A stretch of DNA of 16,324 nt from an uncultured Flavobacteriales bacterium (GTDB lineage Bacteria; Bacteroidota; Bacteroidia; Flavobacteriales_D; Crocinitomicaceae): the NCBI GenBank assembly GCA_937973685.1, contig CALJKJ010000048.1:1-16324 (forward strand), written 5' to 3'. The notes beneath the pieces were generated by a model that saw only the letters and a list, made by a program, of their open reading frames with translations, was not told where the DNA came from and did not search any database. How positions within the stretch are numbered: position 1 is the stretch's first letter; every line of letters starts with the position of its first letter. The position numbers and the translations under genes are program-made. Shown one piece after another: positions 1 through 8,220 of this stretch.

Positions 1-195
1 GGTATGAAAAATGAACTTCAAAACAATGAGTTAAAAATAATACCATCTGAAGGATTACCAATCGTGACCAATTGGAGTGTTATTTGGCTAAAAGAAAAAA
101 AACATGCTCCAATTTCAACTGCTTTTTTAGATTTTCTTAAGGAAAATAAAGACAAAATAATAAATAAGCAATTTAATTGGTATTCTAATTTCTAA
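1..195 (+). CDS. LysR-type transcriptional regulator, C-terminal end (partial)
   Basis: Only the last 64 codons are present. The reading frame is already open at base 1, so the ATG at position 4 is internal and not a start. The residues resemble the end of the effector-binding (periplasmic-binding-like) domain of Bacteroidota LysR regulators: a GLPIVTNWSVIWLKEKK strand region, then a helix with FLDFLKENKDKI and a short aromatic tail (FNWYSNF). LysR proteins bind DNA through an N-terminal helix-turn-helix, which lies outside the window, so the regulated genes cannot be deduced. It converges on the DUF2490 gene with only 20 bases between the two stops and no obvious terminator hairpin. The family call rests on the C-terminal pattern alone. 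Confidence 0.72.
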   Translation, partial: GMKNELQNNELKIIPSEGLPIVTNWSVIWLKEKKHAPISTAFLDFLKENKDKIINKQFNWYSNF

Positions 196-215
196 TACCT
201 CATTTAATATTTCCT

Positions 216-929
216 TTAAAAGTTTGTTATCCAGGCAATTTGTAATAGATTTAAAAAACGTAAATCATGTTGACTATTTCTAACAGCAACTTGAAATAAA
301 TAGCCAAATTCTATTTTTTCTTTTTTTTCAATTTGATATCCAATCCCACTATAAGTCCAGTTCTCCGAATAAAAAGCATTTTTATTTCCGCTCAAACTAA
401 AATACCATTCGTTGTAACAGTTAAAATAAAATTTACCATTCATTTTAGACGTTAAACTTAGGGGTTGCGTATAACTTATTTGGTAGCGTAATCTAGTTGA
501 AAGTGGAAATGAAGCTGTCAGCTTATTTTGTATAAATCGCTCTTCAAAGCGCAATCTATTACCAATTTTCCCTTTTGAAAGTGGAATTATATAGGAGATT
601 TGTTGCCACAAACGATGTTCATTAATAAAATTATCTCTAAATGGATTATTTCGCTGGTAAGTATAACTGCCAGCCAGTTGCGTTTTCTGATTAAGCCGAA
701 AATTCACACTTGGTTGAACATATAGTTGCATATCTGTTGAAGGATATTGAATGCCACCAATATCAGCCTTAAAAGCATCAATTGTTGTCGAAAGAAAAAT
801 GTTTAAATTTAGTTTGTCGTTTATACGTGAAGTTTGACTTATTACAGGTATTATCCCATTAAACATAGTGTTTTGAGCATATACTATTAGTTGAAAAAAG
901 CAAAATAATAAAATAGTGTATTTTTTCAA
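216..929 (-). CDS. DUF2490 family outer-membrane-type protein
   Basis: A 237-residue exported protein. Residues 1-19 form a signal peptide (KK, a hydrophobic run, then VYAQ), so the mature chain would start near Asn20. The rest alternates polar and aromatic residues in short strands, as in a small outer-membrane beta-barrel. It carries blocks typical of DUF2490 (LWQQISY, RLRFEERF, RLRYQISYTQPL). The molecular function of DUF2490 is unknown. The start is TTG: there is no in-frame ATG upstream before a TAA 15 nt away, and the next internal Met would remove the signal peptide. It lies 39 nt downstream of the VOC gene on the same strand with no terminator seen between them, so co-transcription is possible. 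Confidence 0.75.
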   Translation of the reverse strand: MKKYTILLFCFFQLIVYAQNTMFNGIIPVISQTSRINDKLNLNIFLSTTIDAFKADIGGIQYPSTDMQLYVQPSVNFRLNQKTQLAGSYTYQRNNPFRDNFINEHRLWQQISYIIPLSKGKIGNRLRFEERFIQNKLTASFPLSTRLRYQISYTQPLSLTSKMNGKFYFNCYNEWYFSLSGNKNAFYSENWTYSGIGYQIEKKEKIEFGYLFQVAVRNSQHDLRFLNLLQIAWITNF

Positions 930-968
930 GTTGTAATGAATTAATTATGGGATTCCGATTAGTTTTAT

Positions 969-1394
969 TTAGAGGCTATTTAAACTTTCAATGTCAATTT
1001 TCTTCATTTTCATGAATGATTCAACAACCAATCTACCTTTTTCAGGATCGGACATAAGTTTACCTAATTGAATGGGAACAATTTGCCAAGAAACGCCAAA
1101 TTGATCTTTACACCAACCGCATTGTCCCTCTTTTCCGCCATTTGAAACAAGGTTATTCCAATAAAAATCTATTTCAGTTTGGTTTTCACAAGAAATGACA
1201 AAAGAAATGGCTTCGTTAAATTGAAATTGATTTCCTCCATTTAGCCCCATGAATTTTTGCCCATTCAATTCAAAGTAAACAACCATTCCGTTGTCACTGA
1301 TAATGGTTGAGTTTGGAAAAATTCCGCAATAAAAGGTTGCAGCAGCTTGCGCTTGCCCATCAAACCACATACACGGGTGAATATTATTTTTCAT
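969..1394 (-). CDS. VOC/PhnB-like glyoxalase-fold protein
   Basis: A 141-residue cytoplasmic protein of the vicinal-oxygen-chelate superfamily, PhnB / '3-demethylubiquinone-9 3-methyltransferase' type. The sequence shows the usual order: an opening strand with HPCMWFDGQAQAAATFYCGIF, then VVYFELNGQKFMGLNGG, a region starting ISFVISCENQTEIDFYW, and the closing GWCKDQFGVSWQIVP. In this group the name 'methyltransferase' is a historical annotation; the substrate is unknown and I do not assign one. Length is normal for the family. The ATG at 1394 directly follows an A-rich tract. The typA terminator lies 42 nt upstream, so the gene must have its own promoter or depend on read-through. No exact TAnnTTTG box is visible in the short leader. 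Confidence 0.85.
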   Translation of the reverse strand: MKNNIHPCMWFDGQAQAAATFYCGIFPNSTIISDNGMVVYFELNGQKFMGLNGGNQFQFNEAISFVISCENQTEIDFYWNNLVSNGGKEGQCGWCKDQFGVSWQIVPIQLGKLMSDPEKGRLVVESFMKMKKIDIESLNSL

Positions 1395-1435
1395 TTTTTT
1401 TATTTTAATAGTACGCTTTATTTTCGATGTAAAAC

Positions 1436-1465
1436 AAAAAAGCGACTCTATTGAGTCGCTTTTTT
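1436..1465 (-). terminator. Rho-independent terminator after typA
   Basis: A perfect 13-bp inverted repeat (AAAAAAGCGACTC / GAGTCGCTTTTTT) with a 4-nt loop, starting 22 nt beyond the typA stop. On the minus strand it reads as a GC-containing stem ending in six T residues. Because the stem begins with A6 it could also act on plus-strand transcripts. Confidence 0.92.
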
Positions 1466-1487
1466 GTAATAAAATAACATATTTTAT

Positions 1488-3284
1488 TTATTTACCAGAT
1501 CTTTTTCGTTCTGATTCTTTTAATAAGATTTTACGAATTCGTAAATTTTCTGGAGTAACCTCAACATACTCATCCGCTTGGATGTATTCCAAACATTCTT
1601 CTAAACTAAATATTTTAGCAGGAGCTAAACGAACTTTTTCATCAGCACCAGAAGAACGCATGTTCGACATTTTTTTCGTCTTCGTAACGTTCACACACAA
1701 GTCACCAGCTCTTGAATTTTCTCCAATTACTTGTCCCTCGTATACATTCTCATTAGGATTAATGAAGAATTTACCACGATCTTGTAAGTTATTCAACGAG
1801 AAAGGAATCGAAACACCTTGCTCCAATGAAATCATTGAACCATTTTGACGTCCTGGAATTTCTCCTTTGAACGGTTGGTATTCCAAGAAACGGTGTGTCA
1901 TGATTGCTTCACCAGCAGTTTGCGTCAACAAATAATTACGCAATCCGATGATCCCTCTTGAAGGAATTTGGAATTGAATAATCATACGTGCACCTTTTGG
2001 CTCCATATTCGTCATTTCACCTTTTCTTTTCGTCACCGCTTCAACAGCTGTTCCTGAAAATTCTTCTGGTAAATCGATTGTTAATTCTTCAATTGGCTCA
2101 CATTTTTTACCATCAATTTCCTTGATAATAACCTGTGGTTGACCAACTTGTAATTCGTAACCTTCACGACGCATCGTTTCAATCAATACAGACAAGTGCA
2201 ATACACCACGTCCAGCAACGATCCATTTATCAGCTTTATCTGTGTCAGAAACACGCATTGCTAAGTTTTTCTCCAACTCTTTTGTCAAGCGCTCTTGAAT
2301 GTGACGCGAAGTCACTTTCTTTCCTTCTTTACCGAAGAATGGTGAATCATTGATTGAAAACAACATGTTCATTGTTGGTTCATCAATTGTAATAGAATCT
2401 AATGGTTGAGGATTTTCAGCATCGCAAATTACGTCACCAATTTCAAATCCTTCAATTCCAGTAACCGCACAAATATCTCCAGCGACAACGCTTTCAACTT
2501 TTCTACGTTCTGTTCCATCAAAAACAAACAATTCTTTCACACGGTGTTTCTCTTGAGAACCATCGCGTTTAGCTAAAACAATTTGTTGGTTTTCTTTCAA
2601 ATCTCCACGGTGTAAACGACCAATTGCGATACGTCCAACATACGTTGAGAAATCCAAAGATGTAATCAACATTTGTGTATTTCCTTCTTCAATTGGACGC
2701 GGTGGGAAATAATCCAAAATTTGATCCAATAAATCTGTAATATCTGTTTTAGGATTTTTCCAATCCGTTGACATCCAACCATTTTTTGCAGAACCATAGA
2801 TTGTTGGGAATTCCAATTGCTCTTCGTTTGCATCCAATTCGAACATCAAGTCAAATACTTTTTCTTGTACTTCGTCAGGTGTACAATTGTCTTTGTCTAC
2901 TTTGTTGATTACCAACAATGGTTTCAATCCCATAGACAATGCTTTTCCAAGAACGAAACGCGTTTGCGGCATTGGTCCTTCAAATGCATCTACTAATAGA
3001 CAAACACCATCGGCCATGTTCAATACACGTTCAACCTCACCACCAAAATCGGCGTGACCTGGTGTGTCAATAATGTTGATCTTAGTTCCTTTGTACGATA
3101 CAGATACGTTTTTAGACACGATTGTGATTCCTCTTTCACGTTCCAAATCGTTGTTGTCCATGATTAATTCACCTGTTGGGCGATCTCTTTCATTGACAAC
3201 ATTTCCTGCTTCAATCATTTTGTCAACCAATGTTGTTTTACCGTGGTCAACGTGTGCAATAATTGCGATATTTCTAATTTCCAT
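1488..3284 (-). CDS. typA: Ribosome-associated translational GTPase TypA/BipA
   Basis: A 598-residue translational GTPase of the EF-G/LepA superfamily that binds the ribosome and supports 50S assembly and stress or cold adaptation. The G domain is complete: G1 AHVDHGKTT (residues 10-18), G2 around RERGITI (49-55), G3 DTPGH (73-77), G4 NKVD (127-130) and G5 SAK (165-167). The EF-Tu-like domain II, the EF-G-like domains and the BipA C-terminal domain follow, with a Lys/Arg-rich tail. The frame stays open 22 codons further upstream to an ATG at 3350, but conservation begins at MEIRNIAIIAHVDHGK, so I place the start at 3284. The rejected extension coincides with a leader hairpin. It follows the DEAD-box helicase gene by 98 nt on the same strand and ends at a strong terminator. 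Length is normal for the family. Confidence 0.97.
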   Translation of the reverse strand: MEIRNIAIIAHVDHGKTTLVDKMIEAGNVVNERDRPTGELIMDNNDLERERGITIVSKNVSVSYKGTKINIIDTPGHADFGGEVERVLNMADGVCLLVDAFEGPMPQTRFVLGKALSMGLKPLLVINKVDKDNCTPDEVQEKVFDLMFELDANEEQLEFPTIYGSAKNGWMSTDWKNPKTDITDLLDQILDYFPPRPIEEGNTQMLITSLDFSTYVGRIAIGRLHRGDLKENQQIVLAKRDGSQEKHRVKELFVFDGTERRKVESVVAGDICAVTGIEGFEIGDVICDAENPQPLDSITIDEPTMNMLFSINDSPFFGKEGKKVTSRHIQERLTKELEKNLAMRVSDTDKADKWIVAGRGVLHLSVLIETMRREGYELQVGQPQVIIKEIDGKKCEPIEELTIDLPEEFSGTAVEAVTKRKGEMTNMEPKGARMIIQFQIPSRGIIGLRNYLLTQTAGEAIMTHRFLEYQPFKGEIPGRQNGSMISLEQGVSIPFSLNNLQDRGKFFINPNENVYEGQVIGENSRAGDLCVNVTKTKKMSNMRSSGADEKVRLAPAKIFSLEECLEYIQADEYVEVTPENLRIRKILLKESERKRSGK

Positions 3285-3307
3285 ATTATTAATTATGAAT
3301 GTAGGTA

Positions 3308-3354
3308 AAGTATGAAGAGAGGACTCATAAATGAACTCCTCTCTCTGCATACTT
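3308..3354 (-). promoter_or_regulatory. Long hairpin in the deaD-typA intergenic leader
   Basis: Nested complementary arms: AAGTATG (3308-3314) with CATACTT (3348-3354), AGAGAGGA (3316-3323) with TCCTCTCT (3337-3344), and TCAT (3325-3328) with ATGA (3331-3334). The result is a 19-bp interrupted stem with a 2-nt formal loop. It lies 28 nt after the helicase stop and 23 nt before the typA start. No T-tract follows on the minus strand, so a simple intrinsic terminator is unlikely. An mRNA leader structure, a processing site or a protein-binding site fits better. Function is inferred. Confidence 0.55.
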
Positions 3355-3382
3355 ATATCTTAATTCGACATTGATTTATTTA

Positions 3383-5374
3383 TTATTTGTAGCTATCAGA
3401 GCTAAAACGACGACCAGTTGAAGAAGACGAACGACGTTCACCACCTCCACTACTTCTTCTGTCACTTCCGCCTTCACGACGAGCGCCACCAAAACCACCT
3501 CTTGATGCACCACCTTCACTGCGGAAACCTCCTCCACCAGATCTGCGGTCACCTCCAGAGCGATCTCTGTCGCCGCCACCTGAACGTTCTCTGTCACCTC
3601 CGAAAGATCTGCGTTCACCACCACCAAATGAACGACGCTCTCCGCCTCCACCTGATCTGCGCTCACCGCCTTCAGCTTTCTTCTGTGTGATTTCAACCAT
3701 TACTTTGTGACCTTCGTAGTCAGCACCATTTACTTGTGATAAGATAGCACCTTCATCACCTTTGTCTGCTTCGAAGAAAGAGAAGTTTGGCATCACATCG
3801 ATACGACCTACCGAAGCAGATTTAATACCTGTTGCGTCACAAATCACACGCAATAAACCACCTGGATTTAATCCGTCTCTTTTTCCTAAACTAACGAAGA
3901 AACGTGTTCTGTTACCCATGTCTCTTGGAGCACGGTCACTTCTATCTCCTCTATCACCTCGATCACCTCGGTCGCTTCTTTCAAAACGATCTTTGCGATC
4001 GAAACGGTCATTTTTATCTCTACCTCTATCACCGCGATCTTCACGACCTCCAGCAACATTTAAGTCACCTGCTCGGTCATAATATTCGATGAAACGGTTG
4101 AATTCAGCAGAAATAAATTTCTTGATCACTTCTTCTTTTGATAACTCCTCGAAATCTGCCATGATAGCTGGTAAGAAAGGAGCGATATCATTTTCTTTTA
4201 CTTCAATTTCCTTCACTTTAGAAATCAATTTATTCAATTGAATTCCACAAATTTCAGAAGCTTCAGGAATCAAAGCAGCAGCAAACGTCATACGAATTTG
4301 ACGTTCGATAGCTTTAATTTTATAGTTCTCACGTGCATTAATCAACACCAATGATTTTCCTTGACGACCAGCACGAGCTGTACGACCTGAACGGTGCGTA
4401 TAATTCTCGATATCATCCGGAAGGTTGTAATTAATAACGTGCGTAATGTTATCCACATCAATTCCACGTGCTGCAACATCTGTTGCAACCAATAATTGAA
4501 TTGAACGCTCACGGAAACGATCCATTACACGGTCACGCATTGCTTGTGATAAATCACCATGCAACGGTTCAGCGCTGTAACCATCTTTTGCTAATTTCTC
4601 AGCAACGGTAGCAGTTTCATTTCGCGTACGACAGAAAACTAATCCAAAAATATCTGGACTTGCATCGATCAAACGTTTTAATGCATCATAACGATCACGT
4701 TCTTTTACAGTATAGTAAATGTGTTCGATGTTCTCATTACTTTGGTTTTTGTGCCCCATGGCAACTTCCAAAGGATCAGTCATGTAGTTTTTAGCAATCG
4801 CTGCCACTTCTTTCGGCATTGTTGCTGAAAATAACCACACATTTTTTGTATCAGGTGTTGCATCTAAAATTGCGTCAATGTCTTCTTTGAAGCCCATATT
4901 CAACATTTCATCTGCTTCGTCTAATACAACAGTCTCAACTGTTTGCAAGTTAATTGCACGACGATTGATTAAATCTACCAAACGACCTGGAGTGGCTACA
5001 ACAATCGTTGCGCCTCTTTTAATTTCAGTCATTTGACGACGGATGTCTGTTCCACCGTAAACGGCAACAACACGAATCTGCTTGTCAAATTGAGCGAAAG
5101 CTTCTAAGTCTTTTGAGATTTGTAAACACAATTCACGCGTTGGAGCAATGATTAAGCCTTGTGTTTCAGTAGGACGGTCTGTTACTTTGTGAATGAGCGG
5201 TAAACCGAAAGCCGCTGTTTTCCCTGTTCCCGTTTGGGCTAGCCCAACAAAATCACTTTGGTCATTCAATAAGTGCGGAATGGCACTTTGTTGGATCGGA
5301 GTTGGTTCTGCAAAACCCATTGCTTCTATCGACTGCAGAACCTCCACTCTTAATCCGAGTTCTTTAAAGGTCAT
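3383..5374 (-). CDS. deaD: DEAD-box ATP-dependent RNA helicase with DbpA-type RNA-binding domain and RGG-like tail
   Basis: A 663-residue cytoplasmic RNA helicase, probably acting in ribosome assembly and RNA turnover like DeaD/CsdA. All core motifs are visible: Q motif (near residues 3-30), AQTGTGKT (46-53), PTREL (78-82), TPGR (128-131), DEAD (152-155), SAT (183-185), ARGID (302-306) and HRSGRTAR (327-334). A charged low-complexity linker of D/R/G repeats spans about 443-486. It is followed by a fold matching the DbpA/CsdA RNA-binding domain (about 490-564), then an Arg/Gly/Ser-rich tail (about 567-663) with repeated GGGERRSFGG-like units. The ATG at 5374 lies 21 nt downstream of an exact TAnnTTTG box. 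typA follows in the same direction. The symbol is by family resemblance; the subfamily (DeaD, CshA or RhlE) is not proven. Confidence 0.95.
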   Translation of the reverse strand: MTFKELGLRVEVLQSIEAMGFAEPTPIQQSAIPHLLNDQSDFVGLAQTGTGKTAAFGLPLIHKVTDRPTETQGLIIAPTRELCLQISKDLEAFAQFDKQIRVVAVYGGTDIRRQMTEIKRGATIVVATPGRLVDLINRRAINLQTVETVVLDEADEMLNMGFKEDIDAILDATPDTKNVWLFSATMPKEVAAIAKNYMTDPLEVAMGHKNQSNENIEHIYYTVKERDRYDALKRLIDASPDIFGLVFCRTRNETATVAEKLAKDGYSAEPLHGDLSQAMRDRVMDRFRERSIQLLVATDVAARGIDVDNITHVINYNLPDDIENYTHRSGRTARAGRQGKSLVLINARENYKIKAIERQIRMTFAAALIPEASEICGIQLNKLISKVKEIEVKENDIAPFLPAIMADFEELSKEEVIKKFISAEFNRFIEYYDRAGDLNVAGGREDRGDRGRDKNDRFDRKDRFERSDRGDRGDRGDRSDRAPRDMGNRTRFFVSLGKRDGLNPGGLLRVICDATGIKSASVGRIDVMPNFSFFEADKGDEGAILSQVNGADYEGHKVMVEITQKKAEGGERRSGGGGERRSFGGGERRSFGGDRERSGGGDRDRSGGDRRSGGGGFRSEGGASRGGFGGARREGGSDRRSSGGGERRSSSSTGRRFSSDSYK

Positions 5375-5395
5375 ATATCTTTATTAATTTGGGTG

Positions 5396-5403
5396 CAAAG
5401 ATA
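5396..5403 (-). promoter_or_regulatory. -7 promoter box of the DEAD-box helicase gene
   Basis: On the minus strand the sequence reads TATCTTTG, an exact match to the Bacteroidota -7 consensus TAnnTTTG, 21 nt before the helicase ATG. No clear TTTG -33 element is visible. The 187-base gap between this gene and the divergent pseudouridine synthase gene also holds repeated GTTAAT/GTTAAC words, which could be regulator sites but are short. Confidence 0.65.
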
Positions 5404-5545
5404 CGACCTTTTTTTTGATAAATGTTAATAACTTCGTTTAAGAATGTTAATTAATTGTTTATCAACGGTTAACAAAGTGATCAAACCCCTGCAAACATTA
5501 GGAAGCAAGAAAGCTTTTTAACTAACGGATATTCATATGATTTTG

Positions 5546-5553
5546 TATTTTTG
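5546..5553 (+). promoter_or_regulatory. -7 promoter box of the RluA-family gene
   Basis: TATTTTTG is an exact TAnnTTTG match ending only 8 nt before the ATG at 5562. If transcription starts at the usual distance, the mRNA leader would be about five nucleotides or less. Confidence 0.6.
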
Positions 5554-5561
5554 CCTTAAAA

Positions 5562-7250
5562 ATGGAAGTCAGTCAAAAATTCATACGTTTTAAATCAGTA
5601 ACTGATGGAATTGAACTTCCAGACGCATTCACATTTCCTTTTTATTACCAACCGCACCCGCTGAGTCTTCTCGCTGCAAACGAATTACAAGATTACCTTG
5701 AAAATCAATTCGATGCAAACCATAACTTCGGTTTGAATGAAGAACAAGAAGGCTTGGTAATCGGTAAAATGTTTGGTGTACTCGTTGTTAAAAATCAAGC
5801 GGATGAATTGGGATATCTAGCTGCATTCTCTGGTAAACTTGCCAATGAAAATCACCACGATTTATTTGTGGAACCGGTTTTCGATATTTTGGATGAAAGT
5901 GGATTCTACAAACGCGAAGAAGAAGTCGTTAACGAAGTAAACGCAACCATCGAAGCACTGGAAAACAATGCTGATTATTTAGCTATTCAAGCTGCAATTG
6001 TTGCCTTAAAGGATGAGGAAACGCAAGTTATTGCTACACAGAAAGCAGCAATGAAGGAAGCAAAGAAAATCCGTGACGAACACCGAAAAGAATATGCCTA
6101 CTTTGTCAATGAAACGACCAAACAAACACTGCTTGACCAATTAAACAGCGAAAGTGTCAAAGAGAAGTTTTTGTTGAAAGACATGGTCAAACACTTTCAA
6201 TACCGTTCACTTGAACTCCAAGAAAAATATGCTGTTTTTCAAAACGAAATTGATGCGTTGAAAGAAAAGCGGAAAGTATTATCGAATCAATTACAGCAAC
6301 AAATTTTTGAGAATTATTTTTTCTTAAATGCACTTGGGGAACAAAAAAGCTTGGGAGCAATTTTTCAAAACACGGCTGACTTGAAACCGATTGCTGGTTC
6401 GGGTGAATGTGCCGCTCCTAAGTTGTTGCAACACGCCTACAACAACAACCTCACTCCTATTTGCTTGGCTGAATTTTGGTGGGGACAAGCTCCGAAATCT
6501 GAAATTCGCCTACACAAACAATTTTATCCGGCTTGCAAAAGCAAATGCGAACCAATATTGGGGCACATGCTTGAAGGATTGACTGTTGACCCAAATCCGA
6601 TGTTGGAAAATCCTGCTGAAGGAAAAACCTTAGCAATTGTTTACGAAGACGATGAACTTGCGGTGATCAATAAGCCTGCTGAATTTTTATCCGTTCCTGG
6701 AAAAAATATTTACGATTCGGTTTATGCTCGTGTGCAAGAACGTTATCCGAACGCAACAGGTCCATTGATCGTGCACCGTTTAGACATGTCAACTTCTGGT
6801 TTGTTGATTGTCGCGAAAAACAAAACCGCTCACCAACAATTACAACGCCAATTCATCAAGCGAAATGTAAAAAAACGGTATGTTGCTTTGTTAGATGGCA
6901 TTATTCAAGAAGATGAAGGCGTCATTGATTTGCCACTTCGCGTAGATTTGGACGACAGACCACGTCAATTGGTTTGTTACGAACATGGAAAAAATGCAGT
7001 TACTCATTGGAAAGTTATCAAACGAACGGATACCCAAACATTGATTCATTTTTACCCAATTACAGGACGAACACATCAGCTTCGTGTTCACGCAGCTCAC
7101 AGTTTGGGATTGAATGCGCCAATTGTCGGTGACGATTTGTATGGAACAAAAGCAGATCGTTTGCACCTTCACGCTGAATGGATTCAAGTCAATCATCCTG
7201 TAACGCATAAAAAAATACAGTTTCAAGTCGATCCGGATTTTCATTTATAA
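5562..7250 (+). CDS. RluA-family pseudouridine synthase with long N-terminal extension
   Basis: A 562-residue protein whose C-terminal part (about 355-560) is a RluA-type RNA pseudouridine synthase, converting specific uridines of rRNA or tRNA to pseudouridine. The catalytic loop HRLDMSTSGL is at 405-414 (nucleophile Asp408). An early block, AVINKPAEFLSVPG, is at 367-380, and the late GRTHQLRVH motif is at 502-510. The N-terminal 340 residues are not present in standard RluA/C/D enzymes. They comprise a leading domain (1-120), a charged helical, probably coiled-coil stretch (about 125-250), and a conserved-looking block with Cys283, Cys301, Cys325 and Cys329 (GECAAPK, CLAEFWWG, YPACKSKCEPILGHML). 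Long forms like this are known in Bacteroidota and Vibrio, but the target uridine cannot be told from sequence. It diverges from the helicase gene. Confidence 0.9.
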   Translation: MEVSQKFIRFKSVTDGIELPDAFTFPFYYQPHPLSLLAANELQDYLENQFDANHNFGLNEEQEGLVIGKMFGVLVVKNQADELGYLAAFSGKLANENHHDLFVEPVFDILDESGFYKREEEVVNEVNATIEALENNADYLAIQAAIVALKDEETQVIATQKAAMKEAKKIRDEHRKEYAYFVNETTKQTLLDQLNSESVKEKFLLKDMVKHFQYRSLELQEKYAVFQNEIDALKEKRKVLSNQLQQQIFENYFFLNALGEQKSLGAIFQNTADLKPIAGSGECAAPKLLQHAYNNNLTPICLAEFWWGQAPKSEIRLHKQFYPACKSKCEPILGHMLEGLTVDPNPMLENPAEGKTLAIVYEDDELAVINKPAEFLSVPGKNIYDSVYARVQERYPNATGPLIVHRLDMSTSGLLIVAKNKTAHQQLQRQFIKRNVKKRYVALLDGIIQEDEGVIDLPLRVDLDDRPRQLVCYEHGKNAVTHWKVIKRTDTQTLIHFYPITGRTHQLRVHAAHSLGLNAPIVGDDLYGTKADRLHLHAEWIQVNHPVTHKKIQFQVDPDFHL

Positions 7251-7307
7251 ACTAGTAATGATTAAATTTACCCTGGTATTTAATTAGCTTACTTTCAATT
7301 GTGTGTC

Positions 7308-8183
7308 ATGGATCGTAAAAAATTTATAAAAACGAGCATTCTCGGAACAAGTATTTTTGCTGCTTCACCTTTATTAGCAAGGGTATTAGATAATGATATT
7401 GATGAATTGAAACCATTGGAACCTGTAGGATTCAACCACATTCCAACTACCAATTCAGCTGTTGCAGAAAACGCTGTTTTGCACACTTCTGATTCAAGAG
7501 GTTTGGCCGATCACGGTTGGTTGGTCAGTCGCCACACATTTAGTTTTGCCAATTACCACAATCCGGAAAGGATGCATTTTGGTGTTTTGCGCGTATTGAA
7601 CGACGATTATGTCGCTGAAGGAAAGGGTTTTGGAACACACCCGCACGATAACATGGAAATCATCAGCATTCCATTATCTGGTGATTTGGAACACCGCGAT
7701 AGCATGGGAAATGTTGCCGTGATCAAGAATGGCGACGTACAAGTGATGAGTGCCGGCACTGGAATTACACACAGCGAATACAACAAAAACCTAAACAAAG
7801 CCGTCAAGTTCTTACAAATTTGGGTTTTCCCAAACAAGCGCAATGTCACACCACGTTACGGTCAATTGACCTTAAAAAAGGAAGAGCGCATCAACCGGTT
7901 ACAACAAATCGTTTCTCCCAATCAAAACGATGCGGGTGTTTGGATTCACCAAGACGCTTGGTTTTACCTTTCTAATTTATCATTGGGAAAAAGCTTATCG
8001 CACCGAGTTCATGCTGCAACAATCGGATGCTATATTTTTGTATTGAGTGGCGAACTGTTCGTCAACGATCAATTACTCAAAACCCGCGATGGTTATGGGA
8101 TTTGGAACACCGCAGAAATCCATTTCAAAGCAAGCAAAGATGCAGAGTTTTTAGTGATGGAAGTTCCGATGGTGATTGGGTGA
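7308..8183 (+). CDS. Pirin-family bicupin with Tat-like leader
   Basis: A 291-residue pirin-like protein. The metal site of the first cupin is visible as His111 and His113 (in GTHPHDNMEII) and His155 and Glu157 (in GTGITHSEYN), matching the 2-His plus His/Glu arrangement of pirins, some of which act as quercetin dioxygenases or redox sensors. The HGWLVSRHTFSF block (about 69-80) is the family's opening signature. The second cupin (about 200-285) lacks an obvious metal set. Residues 1-24 read MDRKKFIKTS followed by a hydrophobic stretch ending PLLA. This resembles a Tat signal with RK in place of RR, which is unusual because most pirins are cytoplasmic. I chose the ATG at 7308 over a TTG three codons earlier. 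It lies 57 nt after the pseudouridine synthase stop. Substrate unknown. Confidence 0.85.
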   Translation: MDRKKFIKTSILGTSIFAASPLLARVLDNDIDELKPLEPVGFNHIPTTNSAVAENAVLHTSDSRGLADHGWLVSRHTFSFANYHNPERMHFGVLRVLNDDYVAEGKGFGTHPHDNMEIISIPLSGDLEHRDSMGNVAVIKNGDVQVMSAGTGITHSEYNKNLNKAVKFLQIWVFPNKRNVTPRYGQLTLKKEERINRLQQIVSPNQNDAGVWIHQDAWFYLSNLSLGKSLSHRVHAATIGCYIFVLSGELFVNDQLLKTRDGYGIWNTAEIHFKASKDAEFLVMEVPMVIG

Positions 8184-8220
8184 TGGTTGTATTTCTATGC
8201 TTTTGCTAACTACTTCATTT

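Noticed and set aside
3285..3350. Longer typA reading frame starting at 3350 with 22 extra codons
   Set aside because: TypA conservation begins at MEIRNIAIIAHVDHGK, and the extra codons coincide with a strong hairpin. The ATG at 3284 is the better start.
3376..3696. Val/Glu-rich reading frame within the helicase tail
   Set aside because: It is a shifted frame of the repetitive Arg/Gly-coding DNA, with no independent protein features.
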